Shown here piece by piece: positions 9,901 to 17,582 of a DNA stretch of 40,735 nt. Made by a program: the position numbers and the translations under genes. Source of the stretch: Candidatus Moraniibacteriota bacterium (GTDB taxonomy: Bacteria > Patescibacteriota > Minisyncoccia > Moranbacterales > UBA2206); assembly GCA_030679995.1 (NCBI GenBank), contig JAUXSK010000003.1:1-40735 (forward strand). Reading direction: 5' to 3'. The notes beneath the pieces are model-generated. The model made no database searches. It worked only from the letters and a program-made list of their open reading frames with translations, and was not told where the DNA came from. Each line of letters begins with the position of its first letter. Within the stretch, counting starts at the first letter, position 1.

Positions 9901-10562
9901 AGGGCGCATGTATGCGTAGAACCAGCGGAAATCTGAACTATATCTGCAAGGAAACCGGCATCGGAAACTCCATGCACCTGCACCGGCGCTAATCGAGTGG
10001 TAGTCGTATTATCACCTAATCGGCCATATGCATTATTCCCCCAACAATACGCTGAACCGTCGGTTCTTACAGCACAAGTGTGGGACACCCCGGAAGAAAC
10101 ATGCAAAATTTGTTGCTGTGATCCAAATAATTCCACCATCGCCTCATCCCCCGCCCCGGACACCTGCGTATCCGAATCGGTGCCGGTCGCGAAATCAGCG
10201 TCCGAAGTGAAAGTTTCTTGGAAACTCGGCAAGTCAAGTTGGAGATCGGATGCTCCATTGATCATCGCCGGGTCTTTAACCTTGTATCCCGTCCACCCGG
10301 TCTGATTGTCCGTATGCGTCGCGACTATGTCCGTCGCTCCCCCGCTCCAATCGGTCTGGGTGAAAGTGAAGTCCACACCTTGGGCTTTTTGGGAATTGAG
10401 ATACATTCCACCTATCAATGAACTGATTACAAGCAAGGCCAGGGATAAGTTGAGAAGTTTCTTTTTGGTTTGGAAAATAGAAAAAGCGCAAAACATAAAA
10501 CGTTTGCGCTCTTGATAATGTAGCTTATTGGAATATATATTGCACTTTCGCTGGAAAAACAT
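6987..10562 (-). CDS. Giant secreted RCC1-repeat seven-bladed propeller protein B
   Basis: This 1,191-aa paralogue of protein A has the same order: basic N-terminus, signal anchor (about residues 34-50), QTDWSGG segment, seven RCC1 repeats, two beta-sandwich segments, an FN3-like domain and a beta-rich tail. Here the blades mostly read TCAVKTDG-x-x-YCWG and are joined by PVQVHGV linkers, whereas A has PVQVLGV. The propellers are clearly diverged, but the ~660 residues after them are nearly identical to A at protein and DNA level. This is the first gene of the pair, with a TATAAT promoter and a TTATCCACA box upstream. There is no Shine-Dalgarno sequence; the leader is A/T-rich. Function is unknown; a surface-exposed binding protein is the best guess. 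Confidence 0.85.
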   Translation of the reverse strand: MFFQRKCNIYSNKLHYQERKRFMFCAFSIFQTKKKLLNLSLALLVISSLIGGMYLNSQKAQGVDFTFTQTDWSGGATDIVATHTDNQTGWTGYKVKDPAMINGASDLQLDLPSFQETFTSDADFATGTDSDTQVSGAGDEAMVELFGSQQQILHVSSGVSHTCAVRTDGSAYCWGNNAYGRLGDNTTTTRLAPVQVHGVSDAGFLADIVQISAGSTHTCALKADGTVYCWGDNGYGQLGDNSNVSKWFPVQVHGVADSGFLTGVSQIFSGNFKTCAVKTDGTAYCWGRNTNGMLGDNTQTNRYTPIQVHGVSNVGFLTGVDNIVSGYYHTCAVKTDGTAYCWGNNSYGQLGNNAIVNRYTPVQVHGVDDVGFLTEVNKIIDGQYHSCAIKTDGSMYCWGYGGNGQLGDNTNTDKHFPVQTHGVDNVGFFTDAIEISAGAGNTCAVKTDGSVYCWGDNVYGQIGDNSRVNKWFPVQVHGVSNNGFLAGITQISSGLFHACTIKNDDTTHCWGSNSNGQLGDGSSVSREVPVPTINLIAMSYSVSGTYTSAATDLSETKDFTTLSFNKNVPANTTLTVDVRAGNTTDPDDGSWTAWQNDVADGGSISTLNGNRYVQYRANLATTDITTTPSLSDITFHFTARQTLTSSIYNTEVAAATLASLQWSEALLPNTDIQFQLRTSGDGLAWGPWCGPEDGTLDTCDGDAYFTDSGNEAIDDIQKDHSNDQYFQYQATLSSSDGLNTPTLSGVIVSYATINAPTVTTSADPTVASFSATASGNVTATGGENPARYIQYGTTSGTYPNQCSANTGSTGTYSCDITSLAPETTYYYRAKAVNSAGEAVGVEMNFTTLPESVIIPEPDEAKITDAEDSDYFTLDSGTLTATEQATTNLNITLTTDIGQAYLPLNTIITNTDGGTFDLSQLDITNVTASVRSTVPTSRGAIEIGVPDTRLTFTNNPITISIAVDPVYNGDSLAIQSKSAGSSTWVDEGSCVVTNGACTFTTTHATTYSVNGDGSLQGETDINTSLPIEATIAITCTDSINMNPITGTGRSTVDASNEATCNIKTNNSNGYKLEWSTASTEMTNANSDTISGYLPTIPNTPEAWNLDQATSAWGARLKSTSTDPDTDLWGINDDYTGKWLNIGNGAFQLVSRTTETLQTGSDEIIQFGSEIGSNKFQPTGTYATSVVLTATTL

Positions 10563-10640
10563 AACTTGCTTTTTTTATTTTTGTTTTTGGAATATGCGGC
10601 AACGACCCAAATAGAATCCTCCCGATATCTGATTAATCTT

Positions 10641-10684
10641 ATTATACGATATTTGGCAAAAAAAAGGAAGGTAGGTTATCCACA
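10641..10684 (-). promoter_or_regulatory. Candidate promoter of the RCC1 pair with DnaA-box-like element
   Basis: On the minus strand TATAAT lies at 10646-10641 and TTCCTT, a weak -35, 17 bp upstream within an A/T-rich tract. A perfect TTATCCACA (10676-10684 on plus) sits 6 bp further upstream. The leader before the ATG at 10562 would be about 70 nt. Confidence 0.5.
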
Positions 10685-10691
10685 GGACCCG

Positions 10692-10886
10692 TCAGCGTTT
10701 ATTCTCCAACATCTTTTGCGCGCCTTTTTGCGTATCATAAATTTTTGATTGGGGCACGCTATCAACAAGACCCTCTCCGACTTTGACCACGAACCACGCC
10801 AACAAAAAAACAGCGATCAGTAGGATGACGATTCCGATGCGGGACAAATTAGCGGCACTTGGCTGGTAAAAATCATTCTTCTCCAT
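10692..10886 (-). CDS. Small single-helix membrane protein, unknown function
   Basis: The 64-residue protein has a short polar N-terminus, one hydrophobic helix (about residues 16-36, IGIVILLIAVFLLAWFVV) and a basic C-terminal tail. Its start lies one base from the stop of the VirD4-like ATPase gene, so it is likely the last gene of that operon and translationally coupled to it. No family is recognised. By position it may be an accessory subunit of the ATPase and membrane-protein complex. Confidence 0.55.
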   Translation of the reverse strand: MEKNDFYQPSAANLSRIGIVILLIAVFLLAWFVVKVGEGLVDSVPQSKIYDTQKGAQKMLENKR

Positions 10887-10887
10887 A

Positions 10888-12819
10888 TCATTGCTTGGTT
10901 TGGTTCAATAGCGCACGCACGCTTTCCAAATCGACATTCGGTTTTTGTCTTTGCGGCTTGAATTTTTTCGGAGCGATATGGGACATTTGCGACAAACTCA
11001 ACGGCTTGTCTTGGGGCGCATATACCACCTGTTGTGAAACAGGAGCGCTCTTTTCCCTGACAGACTGGGCAGGTTTAGCCTGGGCCGGCTGCGCGCTTTC
11101 GGCTTGGCCGTCCTGTTTTTCAGCGGATATCTTGCGCCTAGCCATCAAACGCTGGTGATCTTTGAGACATTCACGGCAAAAAGCCGGCCGGGACGGATCC
11201 GGTTTGAACGGCACCGAAATCGGTTCTTCGCAAGTCGCGCAAATAGTGGAGAACATTTCCTTGGGCGCTTCAGGCTTGGCCACGACCGCAGGAACAACCT
11301 CCGCTTTCGGAACGCTTTTTTGGACCGGAACGGCAGGGTTACTTATAATATTTGCGGTCGGATAAACTTTTTTAATCGCCTCCTTATTGGAATAATTCGA
11401 AGTTTTCGGATAAGTCTTGTTATTACCAGCCGCTTCGACGACATTCCTATTGGCAATCGCCGGAGCCTTCACAAAGTCCGTATCCATATCACCCAATTCT
11501 TCCGGACCGTCCTCAAGCGATTCTTTGAAAACCTCCATCCCGCTCCAACGGGCTATCCGATCTTCAACTTCCGCTTTCGATTTGCCATACCGCTCACGGG
11601 TCACGCGGATCACCTTTTCTTCAACGCCTTCAGTGTCGCCCAAATTCAGTGGCGGTAAAGTGGTAGCCGAAAAAGCGTCTCCCGCCACACCGTCGATCAT
11701 CAGCTTCAGATAGATATGGTATTTCGACAAGTTAACGATATCATTCATCATAAATACCGGTTCAAACTCTTTCTCCAGGTGTTCCGCATCCTCCGCGCCC
11801 ACCCGGAAAGAAACGATGGTACCGACATTGCCGAAAACTGCGTCCCGCACTGTGCCATTGCCGTCGAAAATGAGCTGATTGATATATTGATGCGCCAGAA
11901 TCAGATTCAAATGGTATTTTCTCGCTTCCGAAAGGATATTAGCGAAAGATTCCGTCGCGAAATTCTGGAATTCATCCACATATAGATAAAAATCTTTTCT
12001 CCGCTCTTCCGGCATATCGACCCGACCCATCGCGCCTAACTGGATCTTGGTGATTATCATTCCGCCCAGCAAGCGCATCGAATCTTCTCCGATCCTACCC
12101 TTGGACAAATTCACGATCAGGATTTTTTGGTTATCCATAATATCGCGCATATCGATGGTGGATTTCGGCTGGCCGACGATGTGCCGGATGACGGAAGAGG
12201 ATAAAAATTGTCCGACCTTGTTTTGGATCGCGGCCACCGCCTCTTTGCGAAATTTGTCTTCCCATTTGTCAAATTCATTGATCCAGAACGATTTCACCAC
12301 CGGGTCCTTAATTTTCGGATAAACCCGCTTACGGTAATCCAAATCCATCATCATCCGGTTGACGCCCAGCATCGTCGAACCGGGATAATCCAAAAGGGCC
12401 AGAATCGTATTATTCAGGATATATTCCATCCGGGCGCTCCACACATCCGGCCAGATTTTTTTAAACACTCCCATCATACCGGAAGCGACCAAATTTTTCT
12501 TATCATCGTCCACCGATTCCAGGATATTGAAAGCGATCGGGAATTCCGCATCCGAAGGATTGAAATAGACCACGTCGTTTATCCGGTTATCCGGCACGGC
12601 TTTCAGCATTTTTTCGGCAAATTCTCCATGCGGATCAACCACGCAAACACCTTCCCCGTTGCGGATATCCTGGATGGCCATATTCTCCAAAAGATTGGAT
12701 TTTCCCATTCCGGTCTTTCCGATGACATACATATGCCGCCGCCGGTCGTCGCGCTTGATGCCGAAGACCCGCTCTTGGTTCCTGAAATTAGTTTTGGCGA
12801 AAAAATTTATTTCTGGCAT
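10888..12819 (-). CDS. VirD4/TraG-like ATPase with a C-terminal zinc ribbon
   Basis: The Walker A motif GKTGMGKS lies near residue 34 and YLYVDEFQNF is the Walker B segment; the later LAHQYINQL matches the HerA/VirD4 branch of P-loop pumps (DUF87/TraG families). The ATPase core spans about residues 1-420. A low-complexity linker and a CATC...CREC ribbon with exactly 17 residues between the pairs (CxxC-x17-CxxC) follow at about 555-580. Unlike plasmid VirD4 it has no N-terminal membrane helices; the gene upstream encodes a membrane protein that may supply the anchor. It likely moves DNA or protein through a type-IV-secretion-like apparatus. It is third in a four-gene operon. Confidence 0.85.
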   Translation of the reverse strand: MPEINFFAKTNFRNQERVFGIKRDDRRRHMYVIGKTGMGKSNLLENMAIQDIRNGEGVCVVDPHGEFAEKMLKAVPDNRINDVVYFNPSDAEFPIAFNILESVDDDKKNLVASGMMGVFKKIWPDVWSARMEYILNNTILALLDYPGSTMLGVNRMMMDLDYRKRVYPKIKDPVVKSFWINEFDKWEDKFRKEAVAAIQNKVGQFLSSSVIRHIVGQPKSTIDMRDIMDNQKILIVNLSKGRIGEDSMRLLGGMIITKIQLGAMGRVDMPEERRKDFYLYVDEFQNFATESFANILSEARKYHLNLILAHQYINQLIFDGNGTVRDAVFGNVGTIVSFRVGAEDAEHLEKEFEPVFMMNDIVNLSKYHIYLKLMIDGVAGDAFSATTLPPLNLGDTEGVEEKVIRVTRERYGKSKAEVEDRIARWSGMEVFKESLEDGPEELGDMDTDFVKAPAIANRNVVEAAGNNKTYPKTSNYSNKEAIKKVYPTANIISNPAVPVQKSVPKAEVVPAVVAKPEAPKEMFSTICATCEEPISVPFKPDPSRPAFCRECLKDHQRLMARRKISAEKQDGQAESAQPAQAKPAQSVREKSAPVSQQVVYAPQDKPLSLSQMSHIAPKKFKPQRQKPNVDLESVRALLNQTKQ

Positions 12820-12880
12820 ATTTATTTATTCTTATCCGAATTATATATCACTATTACGAAGGAAACCGTTTTTATCCTTC

Positions 12881-14119
12881 TCATCCGATCGGCAAATTGG
12901 ACGGAGGTGTACCTTTCTTGGACTCGACTCTTGGAAGGGCCGGAGTCATAACCCCCATATCCGGCAAGTGATAGACAGTAGCCAATTCTGTAACGGAAAA
13001 GGCGAATTTATTGCCATCCATATTCCTATTGCGATAACGGTTATATATCCTTCTCTTCATAGTTTGCACGCGTGAATCCACAGCTACGAAATTAGCCACC
13101 GTCTTAGTATTGTCCGGTTTGAGATTATTGGAATTCAGATCATTGAATTGCCGCAACACCCCGAAAAAAGCCGTGTGCAAAGTCTTTTCAAAATTCTCTT
13201 TAAGGCCGATATTAAGCATCCTCATTTTGACCCTGTAGGTGTTTTTACTCAGATTCTCTTCCAGCGCCTTAAGTTGCTCGGTTTCGTTCGGCGTCAAGCG
13301 GAAAGCCAACGGCTGCTCTTCCTTTTTGGCCTTTTTAGGAAATTCCACCGGTCCCAAGAAGGCCGAGAGAAGATGGGCGAAAATATCTTTTAAATCCTGC
13401 AATACACCCCCGCTCTCGTTTTTTTCTCGGCCGGCCACTTTCTGCACATATGACATCTGTTTCTTTTTCCAGGGTTCCGGTTCGGGAAAAATAACCATCT
13501 GCCAAAGTAGATTTTGTCCCGGCGGCACCGAAGCGAACAGTTCCACGAAACCCGCCATCGGATCTATCATCGTGCCAGTGATATCTTCTTCAAACTTGTC
13601 ATAAGTGCGGATTGGAAAAGGATCAGGACTGGATAGGATAATATCCGAACCCCACAAGTCCCAATCGCGATTAGGCACCACACGTGGGAAATTCTTCATA
13701 TAATCCTCCACCTCCCTGACTTCCGCCCCGGGATATTGCGCATAAATTTGGCTCTCCACTAAGTTATACAACCTTTTCTGCACCCGGATATAGAAATGCA
13801 CTTCGCCTCCCAAACTGACCAGCTCCAGACTGAAGCGATCGGTGGTTTTCCCACCTACCCATTCATCAAAAGTGTTGAATGTGGTCAAGACCCCGCATAA
13901 TCCTTGATAGACTGATTCCATCGGCTTTGGACCTTTTTCCAAATCCTTGGGCGGGATGATTTCAAGCATCGTCCACTTCAGCGAACCCAGCCAATTGTTC
14001 TGCGCGAAATCCTTCCAGATGATTTCAAAAATAAAATAAAAAGCCACCGGCAATATGATCCACCAAAACTGGGAGAAAGGTTGCCAGAAGCTTTTTAATA
14101 TATCTATATACGTGTCCAT
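12881..14119 (-). CDS. Membrane-anchored conserved protein paired with the VirD4-like ATPase
   Basis: The 412-aa protein has one aromatic-rich N-terminal membrane helix (about residues 17-35, FWWIILPVAFYFIFEIIW) followed by a soluble alpha/beta region. Its latter half contains charged helices (about 255-310). It has no P-loop or known catalytic motif. It lies 61 bp upstream of the VirD4-like ATPase gene on the same strand, and I recall such neighbours as common in patescibacterial genomes. My inference is that it anchors or scaffolds the ATPase at the membrane. The family name is not certain to me, so I give none. Confidence 0.65.
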   Translation of the reverse strand: MDTYIDILKSFWQPFSQFWWIILPVAFYFIFEIIWKDFAQNNWLGSLKWTMLEIIPPKDLEKGPKPMESVYQGLCGVLTTFNTFDEWVGGKTTDRFSLELVSLGGEVHFYIRVQKRLYNLVESQIYAQYPGAEVREVEDYMKNFPRVVPNRDWDLWGSDIILSSPDPFPIRTYDKFEEDITGTMIDPMAGFVELFASVPPGQNLLWQMVIFPEPEPWKKKQMSYVQKVAGREKNESGGVLQDLKDIFAHLLSAFLGPVEFPKKAKKEEQPLAFRLTPNETEQLKALEENLSKNTYRVKMRMLNIGLKENFEKTLHTAFFGVLRQFNDLNSNNLKPDNTKTVANFVAVDSRVQTMKRRIYNRYRNRNMDGNKFAFSVTELATVYHLPDMGVMTPALPRVESKKGTPPSNLPIG

Positions 14120-14175
14120 TTTTTATTTTTAATATTTGCCGTTGCAAATTGACTAGCGCTTGGTCCGTACTTATC

Positions 14176-15249
14176 CTACAAAACCCGCCGCCTGTCTTTT
14201 AAATCGTATTTCCCGTCAACCTTGGCGAAACTGCCGCTATTGTTCAAATTTATCATCACCGTAGTTTTTTTGACCTGCCTTAATTTATCCACTTCCGTTA
14301 AAATATCTTCTTTTGTCATCGCCCGGCCGTTTTTCTTCAGGATTTCCTCCAGCACATCCTTGATGGCGCCGGGAGCATAGCCCCATTCCCGCAGGGCATA
14401 TATACCCCTGCCGATCAAGACGAACCTATTATCTTTTATCAATTCATTATGCACCGTCTGCGGATGGGATTTTCGTTTGCTGATTCCCGATTCATCGATA
14501 AGCTTCGCGATTTCCGTGAAATGCAGCGGTTTCTTTTTTTCTTTCAAAACCAGATGGATCCGCTCCCGCGTACCCTTCGGATTTATCTCCATCCATTTGG
14601 AAAAACCCCAACGACCGAATTTATTCCTTGAAATTTCCGTCAAGACATCCAGATAATTCAAAATTTGGCTCTTGGAAAATTCTTTTTTTCTAGCCATGAC
14701 TTTTTCAGCCATTTCAATATCCGCCAATGGGGTGTTTGATACGACCAAAACCTCCTTTGCGGTACTGGCTACATCTTTCACTTTCACCATCACATCTTTC
14801 GAAAGAGCCCAGGATTTTTTTGTCAGCTCCTTTTCCTCGATCCCAACTATCCTATTGGAACAAACCGCGAAAAATATGACCGAATTGGCTTCATTCAAAT
14901 TGCCTGAGCCAAGTTTTTCAATTAATTTTTCTTCACTTATTATACCATCCCTTCGGGATATTTCCAAAATTATCCTCTCCTCAGCTTGTTTGAATTCAGC
15001 CGTATCGGAAAAATCAGCGACTTTTTTGATAGCATAGGTAATTATCTGACGAACCCTCTCCCGCGTTATACCATAGCTGTTTCCGATTTTTTCCAACGTT
15101 TCAATTCCGCCATCAGCCAAGCCGAATCTTTTCTTTACGATTTCTTGCGATCGTTGCGGCAAGCCAGATAACAAAATACCTGCCAAGTCAAGAAATCTTG
15201 ATTTGCCGTTTTTTGCCTCACTCAGGGCTGATTTATTACTTTTTTGCAT
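14176..15249 (-). CDS. Regulator with sigma-70 region-4 HTH and HARE-HTH domains
   Basis: Residues ~35-75 match sigma-70 region 4: RFGLADGG, then LEKIGNSYGITRERVRQI, the classic -35-recognition helix-turn-helix. There is no region 2, so it is not a complete sigma factor. Residues ~225-300 form a HARE-HTH winged helix (ERIHLVLKEKKKPLHFTEIA to GIYALREWGY), the fold also found in the RNA polymerase delta subunit; a second HTH-like segment ends the protein. The middle is helical. It probably binds DNA or RNA polymerase as a transcription regulator. It has the best promoter of the region (TTGACA/GATAAT) and starts the operon that encodes the VirD4-like system. Confidence 0.8.
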   Translation of the reverse strand: MQKSNKSALSEAKNGKSRFLDLAGILLSGLPQRSQEIVKKRFGLADGGIETLEKIGNSYGITRERVRQIITYAIKKVADFSDTAEFKQAEERIILEISRRDGIISEEKLIEKLGSGNLNEANSVIFFAVCSNRIVGIEEKELTKKSWALSKDVMVKVKDVASTAKEVLVVSNTPLADIEMAEKVMARKKEFSKSQILNYLDVLTEISRNKFGRWGFSKWMEINPKGTRERIHLVLKEKKKPLHFTEIAKLIDESGISKRKSHPQTVHNELIKDNRFVLIGRGIYALREWGYAPGAIKDVLEEILKKNGRAMTKEDILTEVDKLRQVKKTTVMINLNNSGSFAKVDGKYDLKDRRRVL

Positions 15250-15281
15250 ATCCGATAGTTAAATTTTTTAGTTCAAACAAT

Positions 15282-15309
15282 ATTATCACATAATGGATAT
15301 ATTTGTCAA
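15282..15309 (-). promoter_or_regulatory. Sigma-70 promoter of the HTH regulator/VirD4-like operon
   Basis: On the minus strand TTGACA (15309-15304) is followed after 16 bp by GATAAT (15287-15282) with an upstream TG (TGTGATAAT). The predicted leader is about 26 nt. Confidence 0.75.
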
Positions 15310-15335
15310 GGTTAACCCCTATCGCCCGCTAAAAT

Positions 15336-15365
15336 AAAAAACTTTGCCCATTAGCAAAGTTTTTT
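15336..15365. terminator. Bidirectional terminator after mltG
   Basis: AAAAACTTTGC and GCAAAGTTTTT form a perfect stem around the loop CCATTA, with T-runs on both strands. It lies 26 bp after the mltG stop and just before the promoter of the HTH regulator gene. Confidence 0.85.
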
Positions 15366-15390
15366 TATCCCATTCCCGATTCCGACCGAT

Positions 15391-16395
15391 TTACAATCCA
15401 TATTTACCTTTATTGGAAACATGTTCCTCGAAAGTTTTGGAAAAAATAGTCTGTCCGGTTTTCGGATCACTGAGGAAATAATTATATTCCGAATTTTTAG
15501 GATAGAGCGTGGCCTTAATAGCAGCCAAGCCCGGATTGGCAATCGGACCAGGCGGCAAGCCCTTATTCCGATAAGTATTATAGGGGGAATCAATCATCGT
15601 TTGTTCCAATGTATGCTGTCCGATTTCATCATCCAGGATATAAGTCAGCGTCGCATCGCTTTGCAGGGGCTGGCCGATAGTAATACGGTTCCAAAACAAG
15701 CCGCTGACCAGTTCACGATCTTCGAATAATCCAACTTCCCGCTCTACGATACTGGCCATAGTGATGATATCCGAAACCGGTTTTTTTTGCCTTTCAATTT
15801 CGGCACGCATTTCGGGCGTCAGTTTTTTGTCGAAATTATCCAGCATCTTTTCGACTACACCACCGGCGGTGATATCTTTTTTTAAAAAATAAGTATCTGG
15901 GAACAAATAACCCTCCAAAGTGGCCGCTCCGTCCAAAAATCCATATCCGGATGATATCTCCTGGGGGTTTTGCACGATTTCCAAGAATCCCTTCCCATCC
16001 AGACCGTTCGCAGTTAGCCTTTCCGCGATTTTTTTACTAGTCCAACCTTCAGGGATAGTTATCCTCACGTGGCCCGGCAGGATATTTTCCGCGCTTGTGA
16101 TATGGACTGCGATTTCCGGAATACCCATATCGCCGTTCAAGGTATATTTTCCGGGTAAAATCTTATTCACGAGCCCATGAATCTGCAAGTAGTAATAGAA
16201 GTACCAATTTCCGGAAACCAATCCGGCCTGTTCCAATTTAATCGCGATCTGCCCGTTCCCTTCTCCCTTAATAACCTCGAAAGTTTGATTTTCAGGGTTT
16301 CTTCCGTGTGCAAAATAAACCTGGTAACGGAAATAAAAAAACCCGCCCGCCAGGGCAGTCAGAATTATCAAGAAAGTGATAAACCTTTTCCACAT
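15391..16395 (-). CDS. mltG: Endolytic murein transglycosylase MltG
   Basis: The YceG/MltG signature is complete. An N-terminal membrane helix (about residues 5-23) precedes a LysM-like region and the catalytic domain. ASIVERE near residue 213 carries the catalytic Glu; further marks are LQSDATLTY and SPYNTYRNKGLPPGPIANPG. The length (334 aa) is typical. The enzyme cleaves nascent glycan strands at the membrane and so sets their length. It follows the methyltransferase gene by 17 bp and ends at a strong terminator, making it the last gene of yjbQ-pcm-mltG. Confidence 0.95.
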   Translation of the reverse strand: MWKRFITFLIILTALAGGFFYFRYQVYFAHGRNPENQTFEVIKGEGNGQIAIKLEQAGLVSGNWYFYYYLQIHGLVNKILPGKYTLNGDMGIPEIAVHITSAENILPGHVRITIPEGWTSKKIAERLTANGLDGKGFLEIVQNPQEISSGYGFLDGAATLEGYLFPDTYFLKKDITAGGVVEKMLDNFDKKLTPEMRAEIERQKKPVSDIITMASIVEREVGLFEDRELVSGLFWNRITIGQPLQSDATLTYILDDEIGQHTLEQTMIDSPYNTYRNKGLPPGPIANPGLAAIKATLYPKNSEYNYFLSDPKTGQTIFSKTFEEHVSNKGKYGL

Positions 16396-16412
16396 AATGA
16401 TGCTTCTGCGAA

Positions 16413-17033
16413 TTAATTAATAACGAAAGGCACGAAAGTGAATCCCGGGAATTCTTCTTTGTAAAATTTATCCGCGCTTTCTTTCTCCAGATAGATGATG
16501 CTATTGCGATATGGGATAACCATCTTGCCGCCGATCTTCAACTGGTCTTTTAGAGCCTGCGGAATCTCATCATTAGCCGAAGCGGAAACTAAAATGCGAT
16601 CATATGGGGCTTGCGCTGGAAAACCCTTGCTTCCATCGGCATTATGGAATTCGGCGATGCCTTTTTCAACAAAACCGAACTTGTCCGCGTTCGTCCGTCC
16701 GAATTTAGACAAAGCGTCGATTATATCAACCGCGATCACCTTGCCTTCCGGACCGACGACATATGACAATAGCGCCGTAGTCCAACCGGAGCCGCTGCCG
16801 ACATCTAATATTTTTTGCCCTTTTTGCGGGTCAAGCAATTCCAGCATTATGGCCACCACCAAAGGCTGGGAAATTGTCTGGCCATAACCGATCGGCAAGG
16901 CCACATCCGCATCCACTTCAAGCTCCAAATCCTTCGGAACGAATTCGACCCGCCTGATATGTTCAAGGGCATCTATGATCGCGTCGCTTTTCAGATAGCC
17001 GTCGCGGATTAAGTTATTGACCAATTTACTCAT
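16413..17033 (-). CDS. pcm: Protein-L-isoaspartate O-methyltransferase (PCMT family)
   Basis: The family's GYGQTISQP active-site motif is present (about residues 48-56), followed by the SAM-binding motif ILDVGSGSGWTTALL and IAVDI. The C-terminus (GGKMVIPY) also fits. At 206 aa the length is normal. These enzymes methylate isoaspartyl residues in aged proteins to begin repair. CPR genomes often carry more than one relative with unclear targets, so isoaspartate is inferred from family. The gene lies 6 bp downstream of yjbQ and 17 bp upstream of mltG. Confidence 0.88.
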   Translation of the reverse strand: MSKLVNNLIRDGYLKSDAIIDALEHIRRVEFVPKDLELEVDADVALPIGYGQTISQPLVVAIMLELLDPQKGQKILDVGSGSGWTTALLSYVVGPEGKVIAVDIIDALSKFGRTNADKFGFVEKGIAEFHNADGSKGFPAQAPYDRILVSASANDEIPQALKDQLKIGGKMVIPYRNSIIYLEKESADKFYKEEFPGFTFVPFVIN

Positions 17034-17039
17034 ACGGAT

Positions 17040-17480
17040 TTATATCCCGATAACTTGGATTATGATATCCCTGGTCCTTGTCCCATCCAATTCGACTACG
17101 AAAATATTCTGTTTCTCAGTCAGAAGCATTTTACCTTTTTCAATCGGAACCGTCTCACTCACGCCTAAAAGCATGCTTTTACAATGCGAATGGCCATTGC
17201 TGCGTCCATCCGACTTATGGGAACGATTAAGTTCGAACACGTCATGCGAATACCTGTCGTTTATCGGCACGATCCGATATAGCACCCGCATAAAATCCTG
17301 CAGGAGCATCGCTTCATTATGGTTGATTATGATACTCGCCGAAGTATGCGGCGAGTAAATCAAAACTTGCCCTTCCCGTACGCCGGAGTTATCGATGACT
17401 TCGCTGACCTTGTCGGTTATGTCGATAAACTCAGCTTGGGTCGTGCTTTTGACTTCGATTTTTTGTTTGTGTATTTTCAT
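17040..17480 (-). CDS. yjbQ: YjbQ/UPF0047 family protein
   Basis: The 146-aa protein matches the YjbQ family from end to end: YSPHTSASIIINHNE near the middle, NGHSHCKSMLLG with the conserved His residues that could bind metal, and FVVELDGTRTRDIIIQVIG at the end. Members have been linked to a weak thiamine-phosphate-synthase activity, but the physiological role is not settled. Nothing else for thiamine is visible here, so the assignment to thiamine metabolism is weak. It is the first gene of the yjbQ-pcm-mltG run. Confidence 0.9.
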   Translation of the reverse strand: MKIHKQKIEVKSTTQAEFIDITDKVSEVIDNSGVREGQVLIYSPHTSASIIINHNEAMLLQDFMRVLYRIVPINDRYSHDVFELNRSHKSDGRSNGHSHCKSMLLGVSETVPIEKGKMLLTEKQNIFVVELDGTRTRDIIIQVIGI

Positions 17481-17582
17481 ATGATTACCCTACGAATTAC
17501 GAATTGATACGGATGCGCGAATAAGATTGAGCTTCGCACATCTTCTCAGTTTTGCAAAATCCGTACTTTGCGGCAACTGTTT

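Noticed and set aside
12208-12951. 247-aa plus-strand ORF
   Set aside because: It lies antisense to the VirD4-like ATPase and has no recognisable motif.
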